Below are positions 26,367 to 35,259 of a stretch of DNA of 64,000 bases, piece by piece. Position 1 is the stretch's first letter, and every line of letters begins with the position of its first letter. This stretch comes from Nibribacter ruber (GTDB taxonomy: Bacteria > Bacteroidota > Bacteroidia > Cytophagales > Hymenobacteraceae). The translations under genes were made by a program, and so were the position numbers. The stretch spans positions 2,603,001 through 2,667,000 of the forward strand of contig NZ_CP047897.1 of NCBI RefSeq assembly GCF_009913235.1, given 5' to 3'. A model generated the notes under the pieces. The model searched no databases and was not told where the DNA came from. It saw only the letters and a program-made list of their open reading frames with translations.

Positions 26367-29300
26367 AGTTCCAGAAGATCTTCCGGTTGGAGCTTACCTA
26401 TCAGCTTCGGCAGGTAACTACGTGGCTGTATTTTGCGGTAATGCTTGTTCTTGCCTTCCTGTTCATAATGGGCAATTTCATTCATGATGCGCGGGAAGGG
26501 TACGTTCAGCTCAATGCGCCTGTCATTATTGGGGTAGTCACTGTCTTATGCTGCGTATTCTGGCTATTGATGGGCGGCGCCGTAGCCGGTGATGCCGCCG
26601 CCAGGGACGTGCAGACCCGCATGTTCTCCCTCACTTACACGTCGCCGGCCAGCAAGGCAGATTATTTAGGCGGGCGTTTCCTGGCGGCCTTCCTGCTCAA
26701 TGTGCTCATCCTGTTGGCCATTCCTATCAGTATTCTGCTGACCATGCAGTTCACGGGGGTGGAGCCCGAGATCATGGGTCCGTTCAGGGTTTCGTCCTAC
26801 CTCAGTTCTTATTTCTTTCTAGTCCTGCCAAACGCATTTATTGCCACAGCCATTCAGTTTTCCATGGCAGCGCTTTCGCGCAAGGGTATGGCCAGCTATT
26901 TGGGCGGGGTCATGCTGTTTGTGGCGGCCTATTTGCTGGGGCAGGTACTGGATGCTTCCCTGCGGAAATGGGGCCTCGGCACCTTGATAGACCCCATGGG
27001 TTTTACGCCCGTCATGAGCCACTACAGTAGCGAATGGAGCCCCCTAGAGATGAATACGCGCCTGCTTGTGCCCGAAGGGATGTTTCTGGTGAGCCGAATT
27101 TTATGGATATGCATTGCTCTGGGCATGCTGGCGTTTACGTATTTCCGTTTTAGCTTCATTTTACCAGAAACTGGCCAAAAACGAAAGAAAACAAACCAGC
27201 CAGAAACTGAGGTGGCCGCTATGACCTGGCTGAAATGGGAAAGAACAGAACCGTTGCCGCGGGTGCGGGGAAGCTTCTCCTTCGCTACCCATCTGCACCA
27301 GGTAAGACGCATCACCGCCACCTCGTTTTGGGCCTTGGCAAAAAAGGGAACGGGGCTTCCCTTGTTGTTTCTCATTGCCCTGTTGGTGGGCGCGGCCATG
27401 CCTGGTAATTTAAAGGCCAAAGGCGTTCCCTTGCTACCCAGAACCGACCAAGTCTTAACCATCATCACCGCTCCCTTCACAGAGCCTGGCAAGTTCTGGA
27501 TGATTCTCTTCCTGCTTCTTATTTTCTACGCCGGCGAGTTGGTCTGGCGCGAACGGGAGAGCGGCCTGAGTGAACTCTCCAACGCAGCCCCGGTACCGGA
27601 ATGGGTCCTTTTTCTGAGCAAGTTTTCTGCGTTGAGCTTCCTTCTTTTTAGCGGACTGATATTTCTGTTACTTTCTGGAATGCTGTCACAAGTAGCCATA
27701 GGGGGTGCCCAGGTAGAAGCAGGTCTGTATCTGAAAGCGCTCTTCGGGTTTCAATTGGTGGAATGCCTGCTCTTTGCCTTGTTGGCGCTGGTGGTGCACG
27801 TGGTGGTGAACCAGAAATACCTGGGGCATTTGGCGGCCTTGCTGGTTTTTGGTTGCATCATGTTTGCCTCTCAACTGGGGGTAGAGCACAAGCTCCTTAT
27901 CTTTGGGGCTAGCCCGAAATGGACGTACAGTGCCATGGCCGGTTTTGCCAATTCTGTGGCGCCTTGGTTCTGGTTCAAAGCCTATTGGGTAGCGTGGGCG
28001 CTGCTACTGGCAGTGGTGGCACGGCTCATTTGGGTACGGGGCCGCGAAGCAAGCATAAAGGCACGGCTCCAGTTGGCGCGCCACCGGTTTACCCGCGCTA
28101 CGGCCTTCACGATGGCCCTAGCCCTAGGCGGCATCCTGCTGTTGGGCGGCTTTGTCTTCTATAACACCAACGTGCTAAATGACTACACTAATTCTACTGC
28201 CTCAGCGGCGCAGCGGGCTGCGTATGAGCACCAGTACAAACACTACCAGAATGCACCCCAACCATTGCTGAAAGGCGTACATCTGCGGGTAGAACTTTAT
28301 CCCTCTCAGCGGAGGGTGACGATACTAGGCACGTACCTGCTGGTGAATAACAGTCACGTCTCCATTGATTCGGTGCAGGTGGCGCCGGGGGCGGGCGTGG
28401 AAACTACAGGAGTTGATTTTGGCCAGACCACTAAGGAAGTGCTTCGGGACGAGGAGCTAGGCTTCAGGATATACGCGTTGTCAAAGCCCCTTGCCCCCGG
28501 CGACTCCTTGCGCCTGCGCTTTCATGTAAACTACAAGGTGACCGGATTTGCCAACAGCGGCGCCGATGCAGAAGTAGGAGAAAACAGTATCTACCTCCGT
28601 AATCTGGAATGGCTCCCCGTCATTGGGTACCAGCCGTACCGGGAATTGGACGCGGCCGCCGCCAGAAAAGACCATGGCTTGGCAGCAAGACCTGCCACTG
28701 CCTCGCTCTATGACGTGGCCGCCCACCGGTACGCTCCGTTTCCAGAGCAAATCAGGTTTGAAGCCATTGTAGGAACAGAGGCCCACCAACAGGTAGTGGC
28801 GCCGGGCACCTTGCGCCGGACCTGGACCAAAGACGGCCGCCGCTACTTCCACTATGCCTCAGATGCGCCCATGAGAAATGAGTATGCCTTTTTCTCAACA
28901 ACCTATGCAGTGCAGGAAGGAAAATGGCGAAACACATCAGCAGGTTCAGGACAGGAGGTGGCTATCCAGATGTACTATCCGCCGGGGCTTACGCAGAATC
29001 CAGAACGCATGATCAGGAGCGCAGCCGCTTCGCTGGACTATTACACCCGGCAGTTTGGGCCTTACCCGCACCACCAGCTCCGGTTTGTGGCCCATCCTGG
29101 GAATAACTTCGGGAACCACGCGGCGTCCATTAATATTACCGCTGAGGAAGGATTTTTCCTGATGAACCCGAAGGCAGATGAGCGAGGCTTTGACCTGGTG
29201 ACGGCCGTGGTGGCGCATGAAGTGGCGCACCAGTGGTGGGGCAACCAGCTGAAGCAAGCCTATACAGAAGGAGCCGGCCTCATCTCTGAAAGCCTGGCCT

Positions 29301-29986
29301 GGTACTCTGCCATGGGCATGTTGGAAGAGCAATACGGTCCTGCGTACCAGAAAAAGCTATTAAGTTTCTTACGGGAGGAATACGAGAATCCACAAACCAA
29401 GGCGGCTTTACCACTATTGCAAGCCGACGATTGGTACCAGAATTACCGCAAAGGACCCGTGGCGCTGTATGCCATGAGTGCTTATATAGGCAGAGACCAG
29501 GTAAATGGTGCGCTCCGGAGTTTATTAGCGAATCACCTACCGGGCAAAGTACCGTTCGCTACCTCTCTGGACCTTTATCAAGAACTGGAAGCCGTCACGC
29601 CAGACTCCCTCCAGTATCTGCTTCACGACCTGTTCAAAGCCAACACCTTCTGGGATCTTAAGGCAGGTCCGGCAACTGCTCAGCAGAATAAAGCAGGCAC
29701 CTGGCAGGTAACGTTCAAGGTGCAGGCCCTCAAGACGGTGGTTAGTGAATTAGGTCTGGAGAAGCAAGTACCTTTGAAGGATTGGATGGAGATAGGGATT
29801 TTCGCGCCTGCCAAACCGGGTGAGGACCAGGGCAAGCCTTTGTACCTACAGAAGCACCTAATTTCGTCTAAACAGCAGACCATCACCGTAACGGTACCCC
29901 GCAAGCCCGCGCAAGTGGGTATAGACCCTAACCACTTGCTAGTAGATTGGAACCTGATGGATAATTTTGGCGAGGTGAAAAAGTAA
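26363..29986 (+). CDS. ABC-2 permease fused to an M1-family metallopeptidase domain
   Basis: A 1207-aa protein. Residues about 1-600 hold two sets of TM helices of an ABC-2-type permease. Residues about 620-1207 form an extracytoplasmic M1 aminopeptidase-like domain with zinc site H952-E953-V-A-H956 (HEVAHQWWGNQ) and third ligand E976 (ISESLAWY). The canonical GAMEN exopeptidase motif is not evident; the matching stretch reads GNNFGNHAASINIT. This fusion is widespread in Bacteroidota, and the substrate is unknown. A 38-bp palindrome copy at 27146 encodes RFSFILPETGQKR in the segment after a TM helix. It is coupled to the ATPase gene by ATGA. Confidence 0.9.
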   Translation: MKFQKIFRLELTYQLRQVTTWLYFAVMLVLAFLFIMGNFIHDAREGYVQLNAPVIIGVVTVLCCVFWLLMGGAVAGDAAARDVQTRMFSLTYTSPASKADYLGGRFLAAFLLNVLILLAIPISILLTMQFTGVEPEIMGPFRVSSYLSSYFFLVLPNAFIATAIQFSMAALSRKGMASYLGGVMLFVAAYLLGQVLDASLRKWGLGTLIDPMGFTPVMSHYSSEWSPLEMNTRLLVPEGMFLVSRILWICIALGMLAFTYFRFSFILPETGQKRKKTNQPETEVAAMTWLKWERTEPLPRVRGSFSFATHLHQVRRITATSFWALAKKGTGLPLLFLIALLVGAAMPGNLKAKGVPLLPRTDQVLTIITAPFTEPGKFWMILFLLLIFYAGELVWRERESGLSELSNAAPVPEWVLFLSKFSALSFLLFSGLIFLLLSGMLSQVAIGGAQVEAGLYLKALFGFQLVECLLFALLALVVHVVVNQKYLGHLAALLVFGCIMFASQLGVEHKLLIFGASPKWTYSAMAGFANSVAPWFWFKAYWVAWALLLAVVARLIWVRGREASIKARLQLARHRFTRATAFTMALALGGILLLGGFVFYNTNVLNDYTNSTASAAQRAAYEHQYKHYQNAPQPLLKGVHLRVELYPSQRRVTILGTYLLVNNSHVSIDSVQVAPGAGVETTGVDFGQTTKEVLRDEELGFRIYALSKPLAPGDSLRLRFHVNYKVTGFANSGADAEVGENSIYLRNLEWLPVIGYQPYRELDAAAARKDHGLAARPATASLYDVAAHRYAPFPEQIRFEAIVGTEAHQQVVAPGTLRRTWTKDGRRYFHYASDAPMRNEYAFFSTTYAVQEGKWRNTSAGSGQEVAIQMYYPPGLTQNPERMIRSAAASLDYYTRQFGPYPHHQLRFVAHPGNNFGNHAASINITAEEGFFLMNPKADERGFDLVTAVVAHEVAHQWWGNQLKQAYTEGAGLISESLAWYSAMGMLEEQYGPAYQKKLLSFLREEYENPQTKAALPLLQADDWYQNYRKGPVALYAMSAYIGRDQVNGALRSLLANHLPGKVPFATSLDLYQELEAVTPDSLQYLLHDLFKANTFWDLKAGPATAQQNKAGTWQVTFKVQALKTVVSELGLEKQVPLKDWMEIGIFAPAKPGEDQGKPLYLQKHLISSKQQTITVTVPRKPAQVGIDPNHLLVDWNLMDNFGEVKK
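27146..27183. repeat. 38-bp palindromic element, copy 12, inside the permease-peptidase gene
   Basis: CGTTTTAGCTTCATTTTAC, then CAGAAACTGGCCAAAAACG. It is translated as RFSFILPETGQKR. The first base is codon position 1. Confidence 0.7.
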
Positions 29987-30048
29987 AACAGCCTACTTTC
30001 CACGCAATAATTTTCCTTTAAACTTCAATCTATCAACTGTTTGCCACG

Positions 30049-32268
30049 TTGAATAGAACAAAGGAAGGCACTGTGGAAAGCAAGGGAAAATATTTTATCC
30101 AAGGGGAGCAAAGCACCATCAATTGGGAGAAATTCGCTCAGGTTTCTCTGGACATGGTCTGTACCACCAATGCTGACGGCGTTTATACGTATGTGAGCGA
30201 GGCCAGCCTGGACATGCTGGGCTATGCCTCTCATGAGATGATTGGCAGGCCCTTCCAGGAATTCCTTCACCCCGAAGACATTGCCAAAACGGAGCAGGGC
30301 ATGGTGGTGGTGCTGGAGGGCACTAAAAAAAGAGATTTCCAGAATAGGCTGCTGCACAAAGACGGCCACGTGGTAACGGTGCAATGGTCTTCGGTCTGGT
30401 CAGTGGAGGACGGTCTCTTATACAGCACGGCCCGTGACATAACCTCCCTGGTACAGGCCTATGAAACCATTAAACAGCAAAACCTGAAGCTCAATACGCT
30501 CTTTGACAGTATCACAGATGCTTTGGTCATAGTAGACACCGGCTGGCACATCACCTTTTTCAATAGAGAGGCAGAAAGGCTCCTGCCCATTGACCGTCCA
30601 ATGCACCTGGGTGAAAATGTATGGAAGGTCTTCCCGGAGGCCATTGGTGGCGAACCTTATACCAAATGCTACCAGGCCGTTCAAACTGGCCGTACCGTCA
30701 CCTTCACTACTTTTCACAGGGGTTTGGACAAATGGTTTCATGTTAAGGCTTTTCCCTCACCAGAAGGACTTTCCATTTATTTTGACGATGTGTCTGACCT
30801 AGTAAAGGCCAAAGAAGAATTGGAAAAGCTGGCGCTAGTGGCCAGTAAAACAACCCAAGGCGTGATTATTACCAACGCAGAAGGAATCACGGAGTGGGTC
30901 AATGAGGGCTTTACCCACCTTCTAGGCTTTAGCATGGAAGACATGGTGGGCAAGAAACCGGGCGCCGTCATGCAGGGCCCTAAAACAGACCCAGACACGG
31001 TGGCCTATATCCGGAGTATGCTGCAAAAGCAACTACCTTTCAACGCCACGCTCACCAATTACACCAAAGAAGGCACAGAACTATTCGTGGCCATGGACAT
31101 TACCCCTATTTTCTCAGGATCTGGGAATCTAGTACGGTTCATTGCCATTTTACAGGACGTGACTGCCCAGGTACACACCCAACAGGAGTTGGAGCGCTTG
31201 GCTTTGGTAGCCAGCAAGACGAACAACGGCGTGCTCATCTGTGACAGCGAGTGGCGCATACAATGGGTCAACGAGGGATTCACCAGATTACTGGGATATT
31301 CTCTAGAGGAGGCTCTTGGCCAGCAGCCCAAGGTGTTTTTAAAAAGCCATCACTCAGATAGTACAGATATTGCCCCACCCTGGCAGAATTTATACAAAGG
31401 AGAACTGGTTTCCTTTAAAGCTCCCAATGGCCGAAAAGACGGCACAGATGTTTGGCTTTCGGTGGACATCTCGCCCATCTTTAATGAAAAAGGCGAGCTG
31501 ACCACCTATGTTGTGGTGCAGACGGACATTACCGATCTTAAAAGCTCTGAGCTGGAACTTTCCAAGCTGGCAGATGACCTTTACCGCCAAAACAGCGACC
31601 TGCAGAAATTCACTTACATAGTATCGCATAATCTGCGATCGCCGGTCTCCAACGCCCTTGGCATCACCCAACTGATGACCCGCACAGACAAGCACTCTAA
31701 TGCCTTTGACGTCTCGTTGGACTACCTGAGTCAGAGCATCCAGAAACTGGACGCCGTACTCCGTGACATGAACACCATCTTAACGGTACGGGACAGCGCC
31801 GGCAACTTATGGCTGGAGGAAGTAGACGTACGCAACGTCCTGGAGCAGGCCCTTTCCTCTTTTCAGGAGCAGTTAGAACTGGTAAACGCCCAGGTCTCCG
31901 TGCGTACTCAAGAGGTTCTGTTGGCAAGGGCCAACAAAGCCTACCTGTACAGTATTTTCCATAACCTCATCAGTAATTCCCTCAAGTACAGGTCACAGGA
32001 CAGGCCCCTCCAACTCTCCATTAAATGCTTCGGGAGCCAGGGAAAGGCCACGGCCATCTCTTTCTCAGACAATGGTTCTGGGTTTGACACCATCAAGGCA
32101 CGCGGCAACATCTTTAAACTCTACAAGCGCTTCCACAAGGAGCAGGAAGGCCGCGGCATGGGTTTGTACTTAGTAAAAAGCCATTTGGATGCCATGGGCG
32201 GGCACATTGAGGTGACCAGTCAAATTGGAGTGGGCACCCGCTTTTTAATCTACTTCCCGCAGGTGTAA
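30049..32268 (+). CDS. Multi-PAS sensor histidine kinase (paralogue of the 16637 gene)
   Basis: A 739-aa soluble kinase read from TTG at 30049; there is no earlier ATG in frame. Four PAS-like domains cover about residues 25-500 (MLGYASHEMIGRPFQEFLHPED; a GLDKWFHVKAFP segment; EWVNEGFTHLLGFSMEDMVG; QWVNEGFTRLLGYSLEEALG). The phosphoacceptor segment FTYIVSHNLRSPVSNALG has His at about residue 527. The ATPase domain has HNLISNSLKYR, DNGSGFD and GRGMGLYLVK. The last two PAS domains are very similar to each other and to PAS5 of the first kinase. No TM segment or adjacent regulator; the signal is unknown. Confidence 0.92.
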   Translation: MNRTKEGTVESKGKYFIQGEQSTINWEKFAQVSLDMVCTTNADGVYTYVSEASLDMLGYASHEMIGRPFQEFLHPEDIAKTEQGMVVVLEGTKKRDFQNRLLHKDGHVVTVQWSSVWSVEDGLLYSTARDITSLVQAYETIKQQNLKLNTLFDSITDALVIVDTGWHITFFNREAERLLPIDRPMHLGENVWKVFPEAIGGEPYTKCYQAVQTGRTVTFTTFHRGLDKWFHVKAFPSPEGLSIYFDDVSDLVKAKEELEKLALVASKTTQGVIITNAEGITEWVNEGFTHLLGFSMEDMVGKKPGAVMQGPKTDPDTVAYIRSMLQKQLPFNATLTNYTKEGTELFVAMDITPIFSGSGNLVRFIAILQDVTAQVHTQQELERLALVASKTNNGVLICDSEWRIQWVNEGFTRLLGYSLEEALGQQPKVFLKSHHSDSTDIAPPWQNLYKGELVSFKAPNGRKDGTDVWLSVDISPIFNEKGELTTYVVVQTDITDLKSSELELSKLADDLYRQNSDLQKFTYIVSHNLRSPVSNALGITQLMTRTDKHSNAFDVSLDYLSQSIQKLDAVLRDMNTILTVRDSAGNLWLEEVDVRNVLEQALSSFQEQLELVNAQVSVRTQEVLLARANKAYLYSIFHNLISNSLKYRSQDRPLQLSIKCFGSQGKATAISFSDNGSGFDTIKARGNIFKLYKRFHKEQEGRGMGLYLVKSHLDAMGGHIEVTSQIGVGTRFLIYFPQV

Positions 32269-32453
32269 ACGGCCTCTTTTTGTACAGAAGAGAATCAACC
32301 CCTTTAGGAACAGGCTGCTTAGGGCTTAAATAAAGCTTCTTGATAGAAGATGACTGTTTGCATGGGATGCTTATGAAGCAGGGAAATGCTAGCGGCCAAG
32401 CTGGTTGGGGGATTCGCAGTCGAATTCCTTTGGGCCGAAAACGGGGTAAAAGA

Positions 32454-32489
32454 AAAGAGGCAAACCAGATTTCTCTAGTTTGCCTCTTT
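32454..32489. terminator. Hairpin terminator before the island edge
   Basis: AAAGAGGCAAAC pairs perfectly with GTTTGCCTCTTT across a 12-nt loop. It lies in the 478-bp gap 32269-32746, immediately before the tRNA-3'-end-like sequence. Confidence 0.7.
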
Positions 32490-32494
32490 GTAGG

Positions 32495-32510
32495 TAGCGG
32501 GAACAGGACT
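32495..32510 (-). other. tRNA-3'-end-like sequence, candidate attachment half-site
   Basis: Read on the minus strand the sequence is AGTCCTGTTCCCGCTA. This fits tRNA positions 58-73: end of the T loop, T-stem 3' strand CCTGT with C61, acceptor 3' strand, discriminator A. The rest of a tRNA is absent. Tyrosine integrases commonly use the 3' end of tRNA genes as core sites and leave such a fragment at the far junction. The integrase gene lies 236 bp away. An intact matching tRNA was not found in the window. Confidence 0.4.
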
Positions 32511-32619
32511 ACGAGTCCTTTATTTAGCTTATACTAATCTTAACCAAAACCGCCCTAGAACGGCTTCATTCCATCATTTCACCTAAACAAAGTAAAACCA
32601 GCTAAAAGTGATTAAAGCA

Positions 32620-32641
32620 TTTTGGTCACCTTTTGGTCACC
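32620..32641. repeat. Tandem TTTTGGTCACC repeats, candidate integrase arm sites
   Basis: TTTTGGTCACC occurs twice back to back. TTTGGTCACC recurs at 44003-44012, near the other end of the integrase-type region. The role is inferred from position only. Confidence 0.35.
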
Positions 32642-32692
32642 CGTTTACACCTTCTGGAAGACAGTTTCAAAATAGTGCAGAAAACCTTCTTC

Positions 32693-32719
32693 CACTTGTA
32701 AACACGCATTTTACCTTTG
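32693..32719 (+). promoter_or_regulatory. Shared 27-bp promoter-like element, copy 1 (integrase)
   Basis: CACTTGTAAACAC, three variable bases (GCA), then TTTTACCTTTG. The end TACCTTTG fits the Bacteroidota -7 box TAnnTTTG. Copies at 34079 and 37493 differ only in the three middle bases. Confidence 0.65.
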
Positions 32720-32746
32720 TTTAAGCTAAGTGAAGCAGTTAAGAAA

Positions 32747-34009
32747 ATGAAAGAGAAAGTAGTAAGCTATTTTTTAAAAGACAGTACAAACGATAAGTCC
32801 AAGGCGGGAACACTAATACTTGCCAGTTTCTCCTATTTTGGGAAAAGATTAAAAATGACAACTGGTTTAAGCATTGCTCCTAACAATTGGGATAAAAAGA
32901 CCAAACTTCCCAAAAAAAGCTTCATGAACTACATGGAGTACAAAGCTGAGCTTGGCAATTTTGAAAGAGTGGTGCTTGAATCTTATAAGTTTCACATTGA
33001 TAAAGGCATTATTCCAGAGCCGCAGACTTTAAAGGCACACATACTAGGTAAAAGAAACCTAAGACACGAGTCAGAAATTTTGGACTTTAAAGAAAGGTAT
33101 CAAGATTTTTTAGAAGAGAAAGGCCTTGAAGTTAAGGAACTGACCCTCAAGAAGTACAAAACACTCATTTTTCTGATTACGGAGTTTGAGAAGAAACACA
33201 ATCTCAGTGTCCGCTTTGACACTGTAGACACGAATTTTGAAAAACGTTTTAAAAACTTTCTTACTGGCACCAGGAAGCAGTTAACCGATACAGTAAGTAA
33301 ATACATGGAGTGCCTGAAAGTCTATTTAGATTGGGCTTTGAAAAAAGAGTACCATAACACTACAGTTTTCAAAGGCTTCAAAATTCTCAAAACAAAGCCA
33401 AAGGTGGTCTATTTGACCTATGATGAACTAGTGAAGCTTTTAGATTTGGATTTAGAAGGAAATGAAAGATTAGCTAAGGTTCGTGATATGTTTTGCTTCC
33501 AATGCCTTACAGGGCAACGGTTTTCCGATTTGATGTCCTTACGGTGGAACGAGCTTCTTAACAAGGAATCGGGCGAATTGGAGTGGCACCTATTCCAACA
33601 GAAAGGAAATAAGCCAAGGAAACTAGAAATACTCATTACTCCAGACGCTGTTAAGATTCTGTCAAGGTACAGCTCAACCTACAAGAAGGACTTTGTATTT
33701 GACAGAATCAGCAATCAGAAATTCAATCTGTACCTAAAGGAGCTAGGCCAACTCGCAGGAATAGATGAAGACGTTGTGGACAGAAGATACTGTGGAAAAG
33801 AAGCTGTTTCAAAGTCTGGCCCCAAGTACAAGCGTATTACAAGTCATACCGCAAGAAGAACATATGTTACCATATCTCACCAAAGAGGCATGGATGAAAA
33901 GGCAATAATGGACACGACTGGACATGAAGATTTAAGAACTTTGCACAGGTATCTGGGAAGCAATAAAGAGCGGACACACGCGCAAATGAATAGCGCATGG
34001 ACTAGATGA
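32747..34009 (+). CDS. Tyrosine recombinase / integrase
   Basis: A 420-aa integrase of the Bacteroidota conjugative/mobilisable element type. An arm-binding N-terminal domain is followed by a SAM-like core-binding domain (about 110-200) and a catalytic domain with R258 (TGQRFSDLMSLRW), H367-x-x-R370 (SHTARRTYVT), H393 (TGHEDL) and nucleophile Y402 (HRYLGS). All key residues are present, so it should be active. The frame opens at a TTG (32717) inside the promoter-like element; the ATG at 32747 (MKEKVVSYF) is the better start. It marks the left side of the integrated element. Confidence 0.92.
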   Translation: MKEKVVSYFLKDSTNDKSKAGTLILASFSYFGKRLKMTTGLSIAPNNWDKKTKLPKKSFMNYMEYKAELGNFERVVLESYKFHIDKGIIPEPQTLKAHILGKRNLRHESEILDFKERYQDFLEEKGLEVKELTLKKYKTLIFLITEFEKKHNLSVRFDTVDTNFEKRFKNFLTGTRKQLTDTVSKYMECLKVYLDWALKKEYHNTTVFKGFKILKTKPKVVYLTYDELVKLLDLDLEGNERLAKVRDMFCFQCLTGQRFSDLMSLRWNELLNKESGELEWHLFQQKGNKPRKLEILITPDAVKILSRYSSTYKKDFVFDRISNQKFNLYLKELGQLAGIDEDVVDRRYCGKEAVSKSGPKYKRITSHTARRTYVTISHQRGMDEKAIMDTTGHEDLRTLHRYLGSNKERTHAQMNSAWTR

Positions 34010-34078
34010 ACTAAACGGTGTTTGCATCCCCGTTCTTGTTCTTCTAACCTAAATAAAATACTTACATAAACCTTCTTT

Positions 34079-34105
34079 CACTTGTAAACACACATTTTAC
34101 CTTTG
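34079..34105 (+). promoter_or_regulatory. Shared 27-bp promoter-like element, copy 2 (HTH gene)
   Basis: CACTTGTAAACAC, ACA, then TTTTACCTTTG. It lies 114 bp upstream of the excisionase-like gene. Confidence 0.65.
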
Positions 34106-34219
34106 CATTAATAAATTGCAACTCATTATTAACTAACAAGATACGGCAACAATTAACACCTCTTTTAAGATAAACAAAAAGCCTATCTAAATATTTATTA
34201 AATATTTAATTAAACACAA

Positions 34220-34516
34220 ATGGAAACATTAAACTTATTCAACTCTTCTTTCATTTACTCTCTTATTGAAGCACTATCACAGAAAATAGCATCTAAAATA
34301 GAAGCCTTTTTAAATAATTTTATTGCACGAGAAATGGAGCCAAAGGATTTCATGCGCCCTGACGAAGTATGTGCGTGGCTCGGCATGACTATCCCTACAT
34401 TAAACAATGTCGTAAAGAAGGGCACTATAAAAAAGTACCAACTAGAAGGAAGTAAGGGAATTTACTATCATGTACCCGAAATAAAAAAAGCAATTTTAAG
34501 CAATCCCATAAGTTAA
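34220..34516 (+). CDS. Excisionase-like helix-turn-helix protein
   Basis: A 98-aa protein. After a helical N-terminus, residues about 45-90 form a winged-helix HTH of the MerR/excisionase (HTH_17) type: FMRPDEVCAWLGMTIPTLNN, VVKKGTIKKYQLEG, YYHVPEIKKAI. Such proteins beside tyrosine integrases usually act as recombination directionality factors or replication regulators. It is preceded by an AT-rich leader (TTTATTAAATATTTAATTAAA) and the shared promoter element, and followed by its own terminator. Confidence 0.8.
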   Translation: METLNLFNSSFIYSLIEALSQKIASKIEAFLNNFIAREMEPKDFMRPDEVCAWLGMTIPTLNNVVKKGTIKKYQLEGSKGIYYHVPEIKKAILSNPIS

Positions 34517-34549
34517 TGCTCAACTTTGGCAAATAACCAAATTCACCGT

Positions 34550-34600
34550 AACGCCTTTTCATGTTGCCTTTAAAGAAGGGCATGGAAAGGCGTTTATTTT
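34550..34600 (+). terminator. Terminator after the excisionase-like gene
   Basis: AACGCCTTTTCATG pairs with CATGGAAAGGCGTT with one mismatch, followed by TATTTTTTA. It also fits as terminator for the convergent gene at 34615. Confidence 0.75.
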
Positions 34601-34614
34601 TTACTCTAGTTAAT

Positions 34615-35259
34615 TTAAATTTTAAAAGTCTTCTCAATAAGAGTTTCCATATTTAGTTTATCCAATCCTAGAGCAGCACTCCAAAGTCCTTGCTGGTTTA
34701 GCGCCAACCCATTCTCTGGCTTTGCTTCTGGTGTATAACCACTTAGCAATACATCCTTCTTTCGCCTTGCTGTTGGGTTTCTTGCTAGAATCTTATCATA
34801 AACCCTATCATCTGAATAGCAAACTTCAGGTGAATCTCCAACCAAGTTTGCCTTTATGCTTTCAAAGTATCCGTGTCTAGAATTTACCTTTCCTGGGATA
34901 ATGCATAATAAGACATATGGATAGCCAAAATGTCTGGCTAAGCTTCTAGAAAGCACATGGTCCACATGTACCCCAGTTTGAATTTCTCCTATTATTTTTT
35001 GAAATGCTTTCCTATAGTTTCTATAGTTCGGATTTACATAGACATAACATAACTTATTGCTGTCATGGGCTACAAATACATTTTTAATGCTGAGCCGTCC
35101 AAATTTAAAGCAAGGCATATTAATGGCTTTTGAAATACTCTCCATGCTCTTGCCCGCTATAACAGTTTGATTAGGAGCCAGACTGGGGAAGTTTCGCCCT
35201 ATCCACCTTGGCGAACCTACTTCTAGCACCTTTTCACAATCTAACACAATATTTGACAT
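34615..35259 (-). CDS. Unknown island protein with HNH-like motif
   Basis: A 214-aa protein. The central segment GVHVDHVLSRSLARHFGYPY, followed by VNSRHGYFES, has the spacing of a degenerate HNH/His-Me finger nuclease (D-H, then N and H, then E). The C-terminal quarter (ARRKKDVLLSGYTPEAKPENGLAL) is conserved-looking. No other domain is recognised, and the nuclease assignment is inference from the motif only. AT-rich like the rest of the element. The start ATG (MSNIVLDCEKV) is preceded by the AT-rich 327-bp gap 35260-35586, which holds no supported gene. Confidence 0.6.
   Translation of the reverse strand: MSNIVLDCEKVLEVGSPRWIGRNFPSLAPNQTVIAGKSMESISKAINMPCFKFGRLSIKNVFVAHDSNKLCYVYVNPNYRNYRKAFQKIIGEIQTGVHVDHVLSRSLARHFGYPYVLLCIIPGKVNSRHGYFESIKANLVGDSPEVCYSDDRVYDKILARNPTARRKKDVLLSGYTPEAKPENGLALNQQGLWSAALGLDKLNMETLIEKTFKI

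Noticed and set aside
32495-32520. Complete tRNA gene near 32.5 kb
   Set aside because: Only the last ~16 positions are present; no anticodon or D arm follows on the minus strand.
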